Assembly: GCF_003352045.1 (NCBI RefSeq)
Contig: NZ_CP025815.1
Span: forward strand, 2,480,001 to 2,544,000
DNA from: Sulfitobacter sp. JL08
GTDB lineage: Bacteria; Pseudomonadota; Alphaproteobacteria; Rhodobacterales; Rhodobacteraceae
Length of the DNA stretch: 64,000 bases
Direction of reading: 5' to 3'
Position 1 is the stretch's first letter; every line of letters starts with the position of its first letter. This document shows, one piece after another, positions 24,541-33,208 of this stretch. The position numbers and the translations under genes are program-made. Below the pieces are notes generated by a model. That model did not search any database. It was not told the DNA's origin and was given only the letters and a program-made list of their open reading frames with translations.

Positions 24541-26277
24541 ATGGACCGGATCAAAGAGCTTGAGACCGCGCTGACCATTGAAAGCGCGACCTCTGACCAT
24601 ATTCAGGTGGATGATGCGCGGCGTCTGACCGGGCCGGGCCTGCTTTGGAACCGCCCCGGCGCAGTGGTGGACGTTTTTCTTACCGATATCGATGCCACCC
24701 GGGTCACCGCCCTGTGGGAGAAACATGCACGTCGGGTACTGGACGCGCTTGGCTGGCAGGAACAGCACCTGACCCACCGCATCTTTACGGGTGGGGTTAA
24801 TCTTGCGATCTCGGCGCCCATGGATCAGCTCTATTCCGCGATCTTCGCGGCGCAAACCGCCTGGCATTTCTGTGCCGCTGAACTGTTGGCATCCGAGCCC
24901 GGAGATTTCGATCAGATGATTTCGGACGTCCAAGGCGTTATGGAAACCGAAGCCAATCCCGCGCTGATTGCCTTGATCGCGGCAGCACAGGCGCATGGTG
25001 TGGATATCCTCTGCGATGATGACGAAGTGTCAATCGGGCATGGCAAAGGCAGTCAGACCTGGCCGGTCGATGCGCTGCCCGCCGCCGACAAGGTGGACTG
25101 GCCTGCTTTGCACAATATCCCGATCGCGTTCATCACCGGAACCAACGGCAAAACCACGACAACCCGGTTGCTTGAGGCGATCGCGCGCGCTTCGGGCAGG
25201 GTCGCCGGGCTGACATCAACCGAATTTGTGCGCGTGGGTGACGATATTCTGGACCGTGGCGATTACTCGGGCCCCGGTGGCGGGCGGATGTTGCTGCGCG
25301 ACAAGCGGCTGGAGATTGCCTGTCTTGAAGTCGCACGCGGCGGCATCCTGCGTCGGGGTCTGCCGACCCGCGCGGCCACAGCAGCGGCGGTCACCAATGT
25401 GGCGAACGATCATCTGGGGCAATACGGGGTCAACACTGTACCGGAACTGGCTCAGGCCAAATTCGCCGTACATCGCACGCTGGCCGAGGGTGGCGTGCTG
25501 GCCCTGAATGCCGATGACGGTTATGTACGCGCCGAGGCGGCGAATACATCGGCGAATTTCTGGTGGTTTTCGCTGGATGCGCAGAACGATCTGATCCGTC
25601 AGGCGCGTGATGCCGGCACCTGCTGCGCCTATGTGCGGCGAGGCGATATCGTCTTTTTCGACGGCACGGCGGAACAGGTGGTGATCGCCGTTTCCGATGT
25701 TCCCCTGACCATGGGCGGCGCTGCTAAATACAATATCCTGAATGCGCTGGCGGCCTTGTGCCTTGCCCTGGCACTGGGCCTGCCCGTTCAGGCGGCTCGG
25801 GATGGTTTGGCCGGGTTCAAGCCCGACGCCAAGGATAACCCGGGTCGTTGCAACGAGTTTTTGTACAATGGAGCACGGGTCTTTGTGGATTTTGCACATA
25901 ACCCCCATTCGATTTCGGCCGTTTGCGATGCGCTGTCGAGCCTTCCGGCAAAACGGCGTTTCATAATGCTCAGCCATGCGGGGGACAGATCGGATCAGGA
26001 TATCCGAGATGTAACTGCGACAGCGCTGAAATTCCAACCCGACGTTGTCGTCGCAACCGAACTTGAAGGGTATTTAAGAGGTCGCGAACTGGGAGAAGTC
26101 TCTGATCTGATTGAAAGGACAGCGTTGGAACTCGGGTATGAAGCAGAACACATACTCAGAGCAGCGTCGCCCACACAAGCCGCTTCAATGATACTAGAAA
26201 AGCTGGAGACGGGTGATGTCGCCTTGCTGCTGGTGCTGTCCGAACGTGATGCCGTTCTTTCGATGCTCGACAGGTAA
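24541..26277 (+). CDS. CphA-related Mur ligase lacking the ATP-grasp module
   Basis: A 578-residue protein starting at ATG 24541 with GGAGG seven bases upstream. It has an N-terminal domain resembling that of CphA (ALIAAAQAHGVDIL...IGHGKGSQTW versus LVKAAQERDIPWI...FGHGKYQKR). It then passes straight into a Mur-ligase module: P-loop ITGTNGKTTTT (Lys204), Glu263 in CLEVARGG, NVANDHLGQ, DFAHNPHS and GDRSDQD. All ATPase/ligase landmarks are intact, while the ~270-residue ATP-grasp domain of CphA is absent. This is the reverse of CphA2, which keeps ATP-grasp and loses Mur function. It probably ligates an amino acid to a cyanophycin-related acceptor; the substrate is unknown. Confidence 0.85.
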   Translation: MDRIKELETALTIESATSDHIQVDDARRLTGPGLLWNRPGAVVDVFLTDIDATRVTALWEKHARRVLDALGWQEQHLTHRIFTGGVNLAISAPMDQLYSAIFAAQTAWHFCAAELLASEPGDFDQMISDVQGVMETEANPALIALIAAAQAHGVDILCDDDEVSIGHGKGSQTWPVDALPAADKVDWPALHNIPIAFITGTNGKTTTTRLLEAIARASGRVAGLTSTEFVRVGDDILDRGDYSGPGGGRMLLRDKRLEIACLEVARGGILRRGLPTRAATAAAVTNVANDHLGQYGVNTVPELAQAKFAVHRTLAEGGVLALNADDGYVRAEAANTSANFWWFSLDAQNDLIRQARDAGTCCAYVRRGDIVFFDGTAEQVVIAVSDVPLTMGGAAKYNILNALAALCLALALGLPVQAARDGLAGFKPDAKDNPGRCNEFLYNGARVFVDFAHNPHSISAVCDALSSLPAKRRFIMLSHAGDRSDQDIRDVTATALKFQPDVVVATELEGYLRGRELGEVSDLIERTALELGYEAEHILRAASPTQAASMILEKLETGDVALLLVLSERDAVLSMLDR

Positions 26278-26687
26278 AAACACGCAAGGCGCCAAAGCGG
26301 CCATTTGATCGCAGCATGGCAATTGGTAGTTTGGGTTCACAACGGTTGTTCGCTTCACATTCGATGAACGATCGCTGAGCGGTGTGGTTTCAACTGGTCG
26401 CTGCAACACATGCGTCAAACTTCTCAGCAGGCGTTTGGTATCGGTTTACAAAAGCGGCGTGACCAAGTTGCTTGGGCCTGCGCCCGGACAAACGTAATCG
26501 CCAGCCTAAACCGGATACAACCTGAAAGTGAGCAGGTTTTAGAATCCATCTTGCGGTCAAAATTCGCGAACCTGCTTGATTTTGGAGATTGGATTGATCC
26601 CCCCACCACCAACGTCCTTGATGCTGGGCCTTCATGCGGTAAGGTCTGCGCAGGGGCGCAACTGCGGGACATTCGGCAGGTGACAGG
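26278..26687. other. 410-base gap after the cyanophycin operon
   Basis: No terminator hairpin or convincing gene was recognised. A plus frame from 26410 overlaps the start of the next gene and lacks a ribosome-binding site. The promoter of the ThDP enzyme is expected here. Confidence 0.4.
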
Positions 26688-28379
26688 ATGAAAAACACCA
26701 TGAACGGGGCCGAGGCGATGGTCCGGATGCTGGAGGCGCATGGGGTGCGTCACATCTTTGGCCTGTGCGGGGATACCACCCTGCCGTTTTACGATGCGAT
26801 GCGCCAGCTTGATCACGGGATCACCCATATCCTGACCCGCGACGAGCGCTGCGCGGCCTATATGGCCGATGGCTATGCGCGGGTCACCGGGCGGGTTGGC
26901 GTCTGCGAAGGCCCGTCGGGCGGTGGCGCGACCTATATCCTGCCCGGATTGATCGAAGCCAACGAAAGCTCTTATGCCGTGCTGGGGATCACCACGGATA
27001 TTTCGGTCGGCTCTTACGGGAAATACCCGCTGACCGAGGTCGATCAGGAGGCGCTGATGCGGCCCCTGACCAAATGGAACACGGTGATCAAGCGGGCCGA
27101 TCATATCCCCCGTATGGTGCGCAGCGCCTTTCGCGCGATGACAACCGGGCGGCCCGGTGCGGCGCATCTGGGCCTGCCCTATGACATTCAGTACGACCCG
27201 GTCGAGGTTGGCGATATCTGGGCCGATCCCAGACTGGCGCTTTACCCGGCCTATCCCCAGGCCCCCGAACCCGGCGCCGCCGAGGCGGCGGTTGATGCGA
27301 TCCTGTCGGCGCGCAATCCGCTGATCGTGTGCGGTGGCGGCGTGGTGATCGCAGGGGCGATGGACGCGCTTGACCGGCTGGCAACCCGGCTGGACATTCC
27401 GGTCGCCACATCGATTTCCGGCCAGGGATCGCTGGCGGAAACGCACCCCAATTGCGTCGGCGTTGTCGGATCGAATGGCGGCACCGATGACACATGGGAG
27501 ATGATGCAGGCCGCCGATCTGGTCGTCTTCATGGGCGCGCGGGCCGGATCCACCACCACATCCCGCTGGGAGGCGCCGGATGCCGACACACGGATCGTGC
27601 ATTTCGATGTCGATCCGATGGTGATCGGCGCGAATTACCGCACCGAAGTGGGCGTTGTGGGCGACCTGCGCCTTGCGCTGGATCAGGTCAACACAGTGCT
27701 GGACCAACGCGATCAGGGCAGCGAAACCTTTGGCGGGGCCGCAGCGGTGGCAGCGATGAAACGCCGCAAGTTCGAAACCTTCCGCACATTGGCCCAAAGC
27801 AGCGAAAGCCCGATCCGGCCGGAACGGGTGATCGACACGCTGATGCAGGCGCTGCCCGAAGACGCGACGATCGTGTCCGATCCCGGCACCAGCTGTCCGT
27901 ATTTTTCCGCCTATTACCAACTGCCCAAACCGGGGCGCCATTTCATTACCAACCGCGCCCACGGGGCCCTGGGCTATGCGCTGTCTGCCGCACTTGGGGT
28001 GTGGTTCGGGCGGCCCGAACGCAAGGTTGTTGCGATGATGGGCGACGGATCGTTCGGCTTTACCTGCGGCGAACTGGAAACCGTCTGCCGCGTCGGCGCG
28101 CCGATCACCTATATCGTGTTTTCCAACGCCACATTCGGATGGATCAAGGCCAGCCAGTATGCGGACAAGGACAAGCGCTATTACAACGTGGATTTCAACC
28201 GCACCGATCAGGCGGCGGTGGCCGCAGCCTACGGTGTGACATCATGGCGGGTGGAAAACCCCGACGACCTTCACAGCGTTCTGAAACAGGCGATCGCCCA
28301 TGACGGCCCGACGCTGGTGGATGTTGTCTGTCAGGCGCTGGAAGAGTCCAACGCGCCGGTGCGCCGCTGGATGGGCTGA
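26688..28379 (+). CDS. Thiamine-diphosphate enzyme, acetolactate synthase-like
   Basis: A 563-residue ThDP enzyme with the three standard domains. The N-terminal PYR domain carries catalytic Glu53 in TRDERCAAYMADGYARVTG. The central domain spans ~190-330 (PLIVCGGGVVIAGAMDALDR). The C-terminal PP domain has the metal-ThDP motif GDGSFGFTCGELETVCR near residue 450. It lacks the tight similarity to IlvB expected of a true acetolactate synthase (for example FGLCGDTTLPFYDA) and no small subunit follows, so it may be a decarboxylase or lyase of unknown substrate. A VOC protein follows 60-70 bases downstream. Confidence 0.85.
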   Translation: MKNTMNGAEAMVRMLEAHGVRHIFGLCGDTTLPFYDAMRQLDHGITHILTRDERCAAYMADGYARVTGRVGVCEGPSGGGATYILPGLIEANESSYAVLGITTDISVGSYGKYPLTEVDQEALMRPLTKWNTVIKRADHIPRMVRSAFRAMTTGRPGAAHLGLPYDIQYDPVEVGDIWADPRLALYPAYPQAPEPGAAEAAVDAILSARNPLIVCGGGVVIAGAMDALDRLATRLDIPVATSISGQGSLAETHPNCVGVVGSNGGTDDTWEMMQAADLVVFMGARAGSTTTSRWEAPDADTRIVHFDVDPMVIGANYRTEVGVVGDLRLALDQVNTVLDQRDQGSETFGGAAAVAAMKRRKFETFRTLAQSSESPIRPERVIDTLMQALPEDATIVSDPGTSCPYFSAYYQLPKPGRHFITNRAHGALGYALSAALGVWFGRPERKVVAMMGDGSFGFTCGELETVCRVGAPITYIVFSNATFGWIKASQYADKDKRYYNVDFNRTDQAAVAAAYGVTSWRVENPDDLHSVLKQAIAHDGPTLVDVVCQALEESNAPVRRWMG

Positions 28380-28442
28380 CCCCTTTTGCCCGCACGGCCC
28401 GCGCGCTAACCTTGGCCCGAAATGCAACCTGAACCAAAGAGC

Positions 28443-28862
28443 ATGCCCATGAAACTGACCCTGCATCACATCAACCTTGCCACTGAAAACGTCGAAGGCA
28501 TGAACCGGTTTTACCGCGATGTACTGGGGCTTAGCGCACCGGACAGTGGATTGCCGACGCTGGAAAAGAAAAAGGGATATGCCGGTGATGTCGCCTTTGT
28601 CACCGATGGTGCGATCCAGACCCATCTGGCGCAGCGCGATGTTCTGGCAGGGTTTCGCACCGGTCATGCCGTAAACCCCGTGTCGCACGGGCATATCGCC
28701 TATCGCACCGATGATATCGACGCGTTCAAGGCGCATCTGACAGAAAAGGGCATTCCGTTTTCGGATTGGGGCAATACCGCCGTTGCCGGATGGTCGCAGA
28801 TTTTCTTTTATGATCCCGACGGCAACGTGATCGAGGTTCATCAGGTGGATGATCCGGCCTAG
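28443..28862 (+). CDS. VOC superfamily (glyoxalase/dioxygenase-like) protein
   Basis: About 139 residues forming two beta-alpha-beta-beta-beta repeats. The first is LTLHHINLATENVEGMNRFY with metal-ligand His, and the second is GHIAYRTDDIDAFKAHL ending DPDGNVIEVHQ with His and Glu ligands. The fold covers glyoxalase I, extradiol dioxygenases and resistance proteins; the substrate is not evident. ATG 28443 or 28449 is more likely than 28422. Its stop codon TAG overlaps head-on with the stop of the leftward ABC-like gene, sharing the palindrome CTAG. Confidence 0.8.
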   Translation: MPMKLTLHHINLATENVEGMNRFYRDVLGLSAPDSGLPTLEKKKGYAGDVAFVTDGAIQTHLAQRDVLAGFRTGHAVNPVSHGHIAYRTDDIDAFKAHLTEKGIPFSDWGNTAVAGWSQIFFYDPDGNVIEVHQVDDPA

Positions 28863-31792
28863 ACGTAGCTGGCCACCACCTGCAACAGTTTGAACGATGT
28901 CGCCGCGTCGTTTTCGACAACGGCCAGAAATTCCTCGGCGCCGATGCGCAGGCATTTCAGGTCGGTTTCGGCCTTCATGTCCAGTGCCCGTGGCACGTTC
29001 CGGATCAGCCCCAGTTCCCCCACAAGACGGCCCGGCCCGACCTTGGAGATCAGTTGATCCTCGGCCTTGTCCTTGGGCAGGTACAGACCGGCCTCGCCCT
29101 CAAGGATCATATAGGCGCCATCGGTGGGATCATCATCCTTTCGGAACACATATTCACCCGCCAACGCCTCGTACCAGCGCGCCCCGAAGGCCAGCAGGCG
29201 CAGTTCGCGTCGGTTCAGCCCGGAAAACAGTTCGGTCTGTTGCAGCGCCCGCACCTTGCGGGTCAGATCGGCGCTTGCGGCGCTGTCGGTGACGTCTTCG
29301 GCGCGGGCCGTGTCACTGACGATGCGGCCCTGCCGCAATTCAAAGAACACATCGAAGATGTCATCGTTCTGAAATTCAGCATTGAGATAGATCAGCGTTG
29401 TGTCCGGCAAGAGGCTGCGCAGGTTCTTGTAGACGGCCACCTGGGTTTCAAGATCGTAACTGGCCAGCGCGTTATCCAGAACAAGAATATCCGGCCGCTT
29501 GATCGTGGCACGGCTGAAAGCAAGCGGTTCCGCGTAAAGTGCGGGAAGGTTGGCGCCGCCCAGCGAAATCGGCAAATCGAAAATCAGTTCGATAACCAGC
29601 TGTTTTGCCCCGGCCTTGGCGATCGTGTCGCTGACAACGGTGCGCACATCGTCGGCACGCCCGCCTGATGCATCCGAAATCTTGCCGAACAGTGCGTTTT
29701 CCAGAACGCTAAGCCCCGGCGCAAACAGATCGGGGCGCAAGGGCGCATAAAGATGTTCCAGCAGCGTCTGAAAGTCGGCCGCGTGAGAGTGCCGCAAATC
29801 AAGCACGCGGGTCTTCATTTCATCAGGAAAGGCCGCGCCGATCTGTTCGGCGGAAATCCGGAACGGAATGATCAGCAACAGCGCCATTTCGGTATCGCTG
29901 AACCGGGCCGTTTCATCGGCGCGCGCCTTGTTCACCAGCCCGACAGCCGACTCGAACGTATCAGGGTCCAGCCCCAGCTTGCGAAACAGCGGATGATCTG
30001 TACCGTCAATTCCGAAAATCTGGCGCAAAAGATCGACGATATCCTGCGTCAGATGCACAAGACCCTGTTCCAGATCCAGCTTGCGGATCTGCGCCAGAAA
30101 TTCGGTCTGGTCCGCCAGCAATTCCCGCGTGATCGGTTGGCGCGGTGACGCAAAGACAAGGTTGTCCACCACGGGAAGCGCCGGGTTGTAAAGGTCCTGA
30201 TCAAAGAAATAGACGTGGCGATTCAGCCCCGCCTTGACCAGGGCATCATGGATCGCCGGACGCAGCGCAACCAGTTCCTGCGCCAGTTCGGGATGCGCGT
30301 CGCCGTCGAACTTCTGGTCCAGCCCGCGCCGGAACAGGGTTGACCCGCTGCCCATCCCATCGACCAGCCGCACCCACCAATCGCGCAGATCGGCCTCGCT
30401 CTCAAGTCCGGCAATCGCGGGATTGATCCAGTCGCCGCCCAACAGATCGGCGCTGTTTCCGGCAAGCACTGCCTCGCGCGAACGGGTGTCCTCTGCCGCC
30501 GCGGTAGGCCCGAATTTCAAAGGCATCATGACATTATCGCCGAAACTGCCCTGAAACATGACCGGACGGGATGAGGCATGCCCGATCCGCGTGGCGATCA
30601 CGCCCTGATGCAAACCCGCCAGATCATGGCCTGCGATGACAACACGCCCTGAAGCGGGCATCAGTTCACGGGTCAGCAATTCAGCGAAGGCACGGCGGTC
30701 TTCTTCGCTGCTGGCTGCGATGCCGATCACAGCACCGGCGGGTAGAACCGCGTCAAGCTCTTCCAGCACCGGATTGCCGTCTTCATCGCGCACCGTCACA
30801 TGATCAAGAACAATATCGCCGGTGAGATGGGGCAGGGTTTCGGGTGCGCCTGTCATCAGCTTCTCGTCGATCAGGCCCTGGGGCGCAAACCGTTCGGTTA
30901 TGATATCCCAGCGCAGCGACATATCCTGCACCTGATTGTAGTAGGTCAGAAGCTCTTTCCATGGCGACGAAAGATCCTTGTAGGCCGCCAGCGCCGCAAC
31001 CAGAGCGCCCAGTGACACGTTGCCGCGAATGACAAGATAGCCGCCAATGGAAAAGAAAAAGAACGGAGTCAGCTGCCCCAGAAAGTTGTTCACGAATTTC
31101 ATCATGAACTTCTTGTGGTAGATTTGCAGGCGGATCCGGTAAAGATGGCCCAGCCTGTCCGTCACCATCGCAAGACGATAGCGCCAGCCGCCATTGACAC
31201 GCAGCGCGCTGGCCCCCATCGCATTCTCGCCAATCTCGGCCGCCAGCGCACGAATTTCGACGATGCGCTTCTTGTTCAGCAGATTGATCTGGCGCTGCAT
31301 TCTTGGAATGATCCACGCCTGCACCGGGATCAGGGCACATGCCGCAAGGCCGAACCAGACACTTTGCAGGAACAAAAAGCCCAGAATGGTCAGCATCTGC
31401 CCCGCCTGCAAGACGGGTTGCGCGACAGCATCGCCCATCAATCCGCCCATCGGTTCGGATTCTGACGTGATCATCGACACCAGTTCGCCCTGACTGGTGC
31501 GTTCGAAATAGGGCTGCGGAAAGCGCAGTATCCGCGCGATCAGGCCATAGCGGAACCGGCGCAGCAGCCGTTCTGACAAAACGCCCTTCATCGTGTTGAT
31601 GCGCATTTTCATCAGCCCATGCACAAGGACCGAGATCAGGAATGCGCCACACAGGATGGCCAGAAAGACCACCTGATCCAGTTCATAGCCGAACACTTCC
31701 ACCGGGCTTGTGCCCGCGCCGATGGCATCGTTGATAATTCTTTTGGGCAATTCCAGGGTCAGATAAAGCACCGGAAACAGCGCGGCTGTCAC
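28859..31792 (-). CDS. ABC exporter-like protein with degenerate ATPase and cyclic-nucleotide-binding domain
   Basis: At least 977 residues. Residues 1-290 form an ABC-exporter transmembrane domain. Residues ~325-820 align with an ABC ATPase but lack its catalytic parts. Walker A reads IGIAASSEEDRR (no GK[ST]), the signature is SLGGANLP, Walker B is DILVLDNALASYD (no catalytic Glu), and the H-loop is TLIYLNAEF (no His). A ~280-residue insertion separates the halves. Residues ~850-970 are a cNMP-binding domain (LVGELGLIRNVPRALD). GTG 31792 is the first standard start, but homology-like sequence (EPTLFSFIWKHSKRDQ) continues upstream to an ATA at 31858, just after a stop codon. Transport, if any, may be ATP-independent or need a partner. 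Confidence 0.75.
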   Translation of the reverse strand: MTAALFPVLYLTLELPKRIINDAIGAGTSPVEVFGYELDQVVFLAILCGAFLISVLVHGLMKMRINTMKGVLSERLLRRFRYGLIARILRFPQPYFERTSQGELVSMITSESEPMGGLMGDAVAQPVLQAGQMLTILGFLFLQSVWFGLAACALIPVQAWIIPRMQRQINLLNKKRIVEIRALAAEIGENAMGASALRVNGGWRYRLAMVTDRLGHLYRIRLQIYHKKFMMKFVNNFLGQLTPFFFFSIGGYLVIRGNVSLGALVAALAAYKDLSSPWKELLTYYNQVQDMSLRWDIITERFAPQGLIDEKLMTGAPETLPHLTGDIVLDHVTVRDEDGNPVLEELDAVLPAGAVIGIAASSEEDRRAFAELLTRELMPASGRVVIAGHDLAGLHQGVIATRIGHASSRPVMFQGSFGDNVMMPLKFGPTAAAEDTRSREAVLAGNSADLLGGDWINPAIAGLESEADLRDWWVRLVDGMGSGSTLFRRGLDQKFDGDAHPELAQELVALRPAIHDALVKAGLNRHVYFFDQDLYNPALPVVDNLVFASPRQPITRELLADQTEFLAQIRKLDLEQGLVHLTQDIVDLLRQIFGIDGTDHPLFRKLGLDPDTFESAVGLVNKARADETARFSDTEMALLLIIPFRISAEQIGAAFPDEMKTRVLDLRHSHAADFQTLLEHLYAPLRPDLFAPGLSVLENALFGKISDASGGRADDVRTVVSDTIAKAGAKQLVIELIFDLPISLGGANLPALYAEPLAFSRATIKRPDILVLDNALASYDLETQVAVYKNLRSLLPDTTLIYLNAEFQNDDIFDVFFELRQGRIVSDTARAEDVTDSAASADLTRKVRALQQTELFSGLNRRELRLLAFGARWYEALAGEYVFRKDDDPTDGAYMILEGEAGLYLPKDKAEDQLISKVGPGRLVGELGLIRNVPRALDMKAETDLKCLRIGAEEFLAVVENDAATSFKLLQVVASYV

Positions 31793-32081
31793 GATCAGAA
31801 GAATGATCTGATCCCGCTTGGAATGCTTCCAGATAAAAGAGAAAAGCGTTGGTTCTATGGGTTCGGCCTAAAATTATCTTGGTGCAATGTGCGAATACAA
31901 AGTGCCTGAAAACAGGCCCCTGACCCTGGGTCACAATCTAGCCGTCAAAGGGCGCTTTGTTCAAACAAAACTTTGCGGCGAACATATTGGCAACGCTTCT
32001 ACCCGAAAATGTGGCGGGTGGAATTGCGCGCCGCGCGGCAGACCAGTAGCATTGATCGAAACGGGATGGAGGAAATTGGCA

Positions 32082-32483
32082 GTGTCAGACACTGTTTTTG
32101 TGGTATTGATCTTATTGTTTCTGTTTCAAATCAAGCACATGCTGGCTGATTACTTTCTTCAGACCGAACGAATGCTCGTGGGGCGGGATCAGTATTTCCA
32201 TTTGGGGCGGATGCAGCACGCACTGGTCCACGCACTGGGATCGGCCATTGTTTTTGCGATGGTTCTGACCCAGCCCGCCTTTATTCTGATCACGGTCCTG
32301 ATCGAAGCGGTTGTGCATTTCCACATCGATTGGGGCAAAGCGCGTTATTCCGACAAAGCCGGATACACCCCTGCGGATGCGGGATTCTGGCGCGCTGCGG
32401 GTGTCGATCAGGCTCTGCACCAGATGACCTATGTCGGGATGCTGGCCGCCTGGGTTCTTTATACCGCGCCAGATACCGGGTAA
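32082..32483 (+). CDS. DUF3307 membrane protein
   Basis: A 133-residue inner-membrane protein. The DUF3307 pattern is clear in FQIKHMLADYFLQTERMLVG, HALVHALGSAIVFAMVL, EAVVHFHIDWGKARY and DQALHQMTYVGMLAAW. Histidines repeat at helix ends, which suggests metal or haem contact, but no function is established. GTG 32082 is selected because GGAGG lies nine bases upstream; the frame runs further upstream without a ribosome-binding site. It is divergent from the ABC-like gene. Confidence 0.8.
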   Translation: MSDTVFVVLILLFLFQIKHMLADYFLQTERMLVGRDQYFHLGRMQHALVHALGSAIVFAMVLTQPAFILITVLIEAVVHFHIDWGKARYSDKAGYTPADAGFWRAAGVDQALHQMTYVGMLAAWVLYTAPDTG

Positions 32484-32663
32484 GCGCAATAACCGGTGCG
32501 CGCCCGTGCCCGTTCTGCCATATTTGCGCGTCTGCCCTGCACCCATTTCGCAGAATAAACGCGTTACCTCCCCATGCATGCCGCAATATCAGCGGATCGT
32601 GATGGCTGACCCGTACAGTGCCTCTTGCACTTGCGGGGACAACCTGTAACGAGGATTTTAGTA

Positions 32664-32804
32664 ATGGCACAATCGACACCACCGGCAACACCGCCGGAAA
32701 AAGGAAAACCCGAATTGCAAGACACACCGGCATCAAACACTGCCCCGGCCAATCCCAAGGACACGGCGAAAACGCCGCCGATCACGGATTACGCCAGTTT
32801 GTAA
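32664..32804 (+). CDS. Proline-rich 46-residue protein
   Basis: The short frame MAQSTPPATPPEKGKPELQD... ends ITDYASL. It is preceded by GAGGA ten bases before the ATG. It is 24 percent proline, with many Thr, Ala and Lys, so probably disordered. No family is recognised. It stands in a small cluster of short genes, with a 62-base gap before the TfoX-like gene, and could be its leader partner. Confidence 0.45.
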   Translation: MAQSTPPATPPEKGKPELQDTPASNTAPANPKDTAKTPPITDYASL

Positions 32805-32866
32805 GCCGGCCGTCGCGCCGCCAAAAGACGGATGACAGCATTGCCACCGGCGCATAGGCTTGGCCC

Positions 32867-33199
32867 ATGTCCGATCCGGTTTCTTCCATCCGCAACCTTG
32901 GCCCCGCGTTTGAGGCAAGCTGCGCGCGCGCAGGCATTCACAGCGCACAGGAACTGCACGCCCTGGGCGCCGACGCCGCCTATGCGCGGCTGCTGGAAAC
33001 CGGCACACAGCCCCATTTCATAGGCTATTACGTTCTGGTCATGGGTCTGCAGGGCCGTCCGTGGAACGATTGCAAGGGCAAGGAAAAAGACGCCTTGCGC
33101 GTCCGTTTTGACGCGATCAAGGCCGCCAGCCACGACAAAGGCCGCTCCGATTTCGAAGCGGCCCTTGATAAAATCGGTGTGATCGACCGCAAGCGGTAG
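32867..33199 (+). CDS. TfoX C-terminal domain protein
   Basis: A 110-residue protein consisting of a TfoX_C domain: IRNLGPAFEASCARAGIHSA, ELHALGADAAYARLLETG and the conserved LQGRPWNDC. The domain is a helix-hairpin-helix-like module. In gammaproteobacteria it is the second half of the competence regulator TfoX/Sxy; alone it has no established role in alphaproteobacteria. It converges on ndk, with only nine bases between the stops. Confidence 0.8.
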   Translation: MSDPVSSIRNLGPAFEASCARAGIHSAQELHALGADAAYARLLETGTQPHFIGYYVLVMGLQGRPWNDCKGKEKDALRVRFDAIKAASHDKGRSDFEAALDKIGVIDRKR

Positions 33200-33208
33200 A
33201 CCGGCAGG

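Noticed and set aside
26410-26691. 93-residue frame before the ThDP enzyme
   Set aside because: It lacks a ribosome-binding site and overlaps the next start. No motif.
26424-27962. 512-residue leftward open frame
   Set aside because: It is fully antisense to the ThDP enzyme, His/Arg/Gly-rich as expected of a GC-rich shadow frame, with no family motif.
30804-31652. 282-residue leftward frame inside the ABC-like gene
   Set aside because: It is on the same strand but in a different frame from a gene with clear domain content, and has no independent evidence.
31887-32081. N-terminal extension of the DUF3307 protein
   Set aside because: The frame is open, but GGAGG before GTG 32082 and the family start there. 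The extension has no natural composition.
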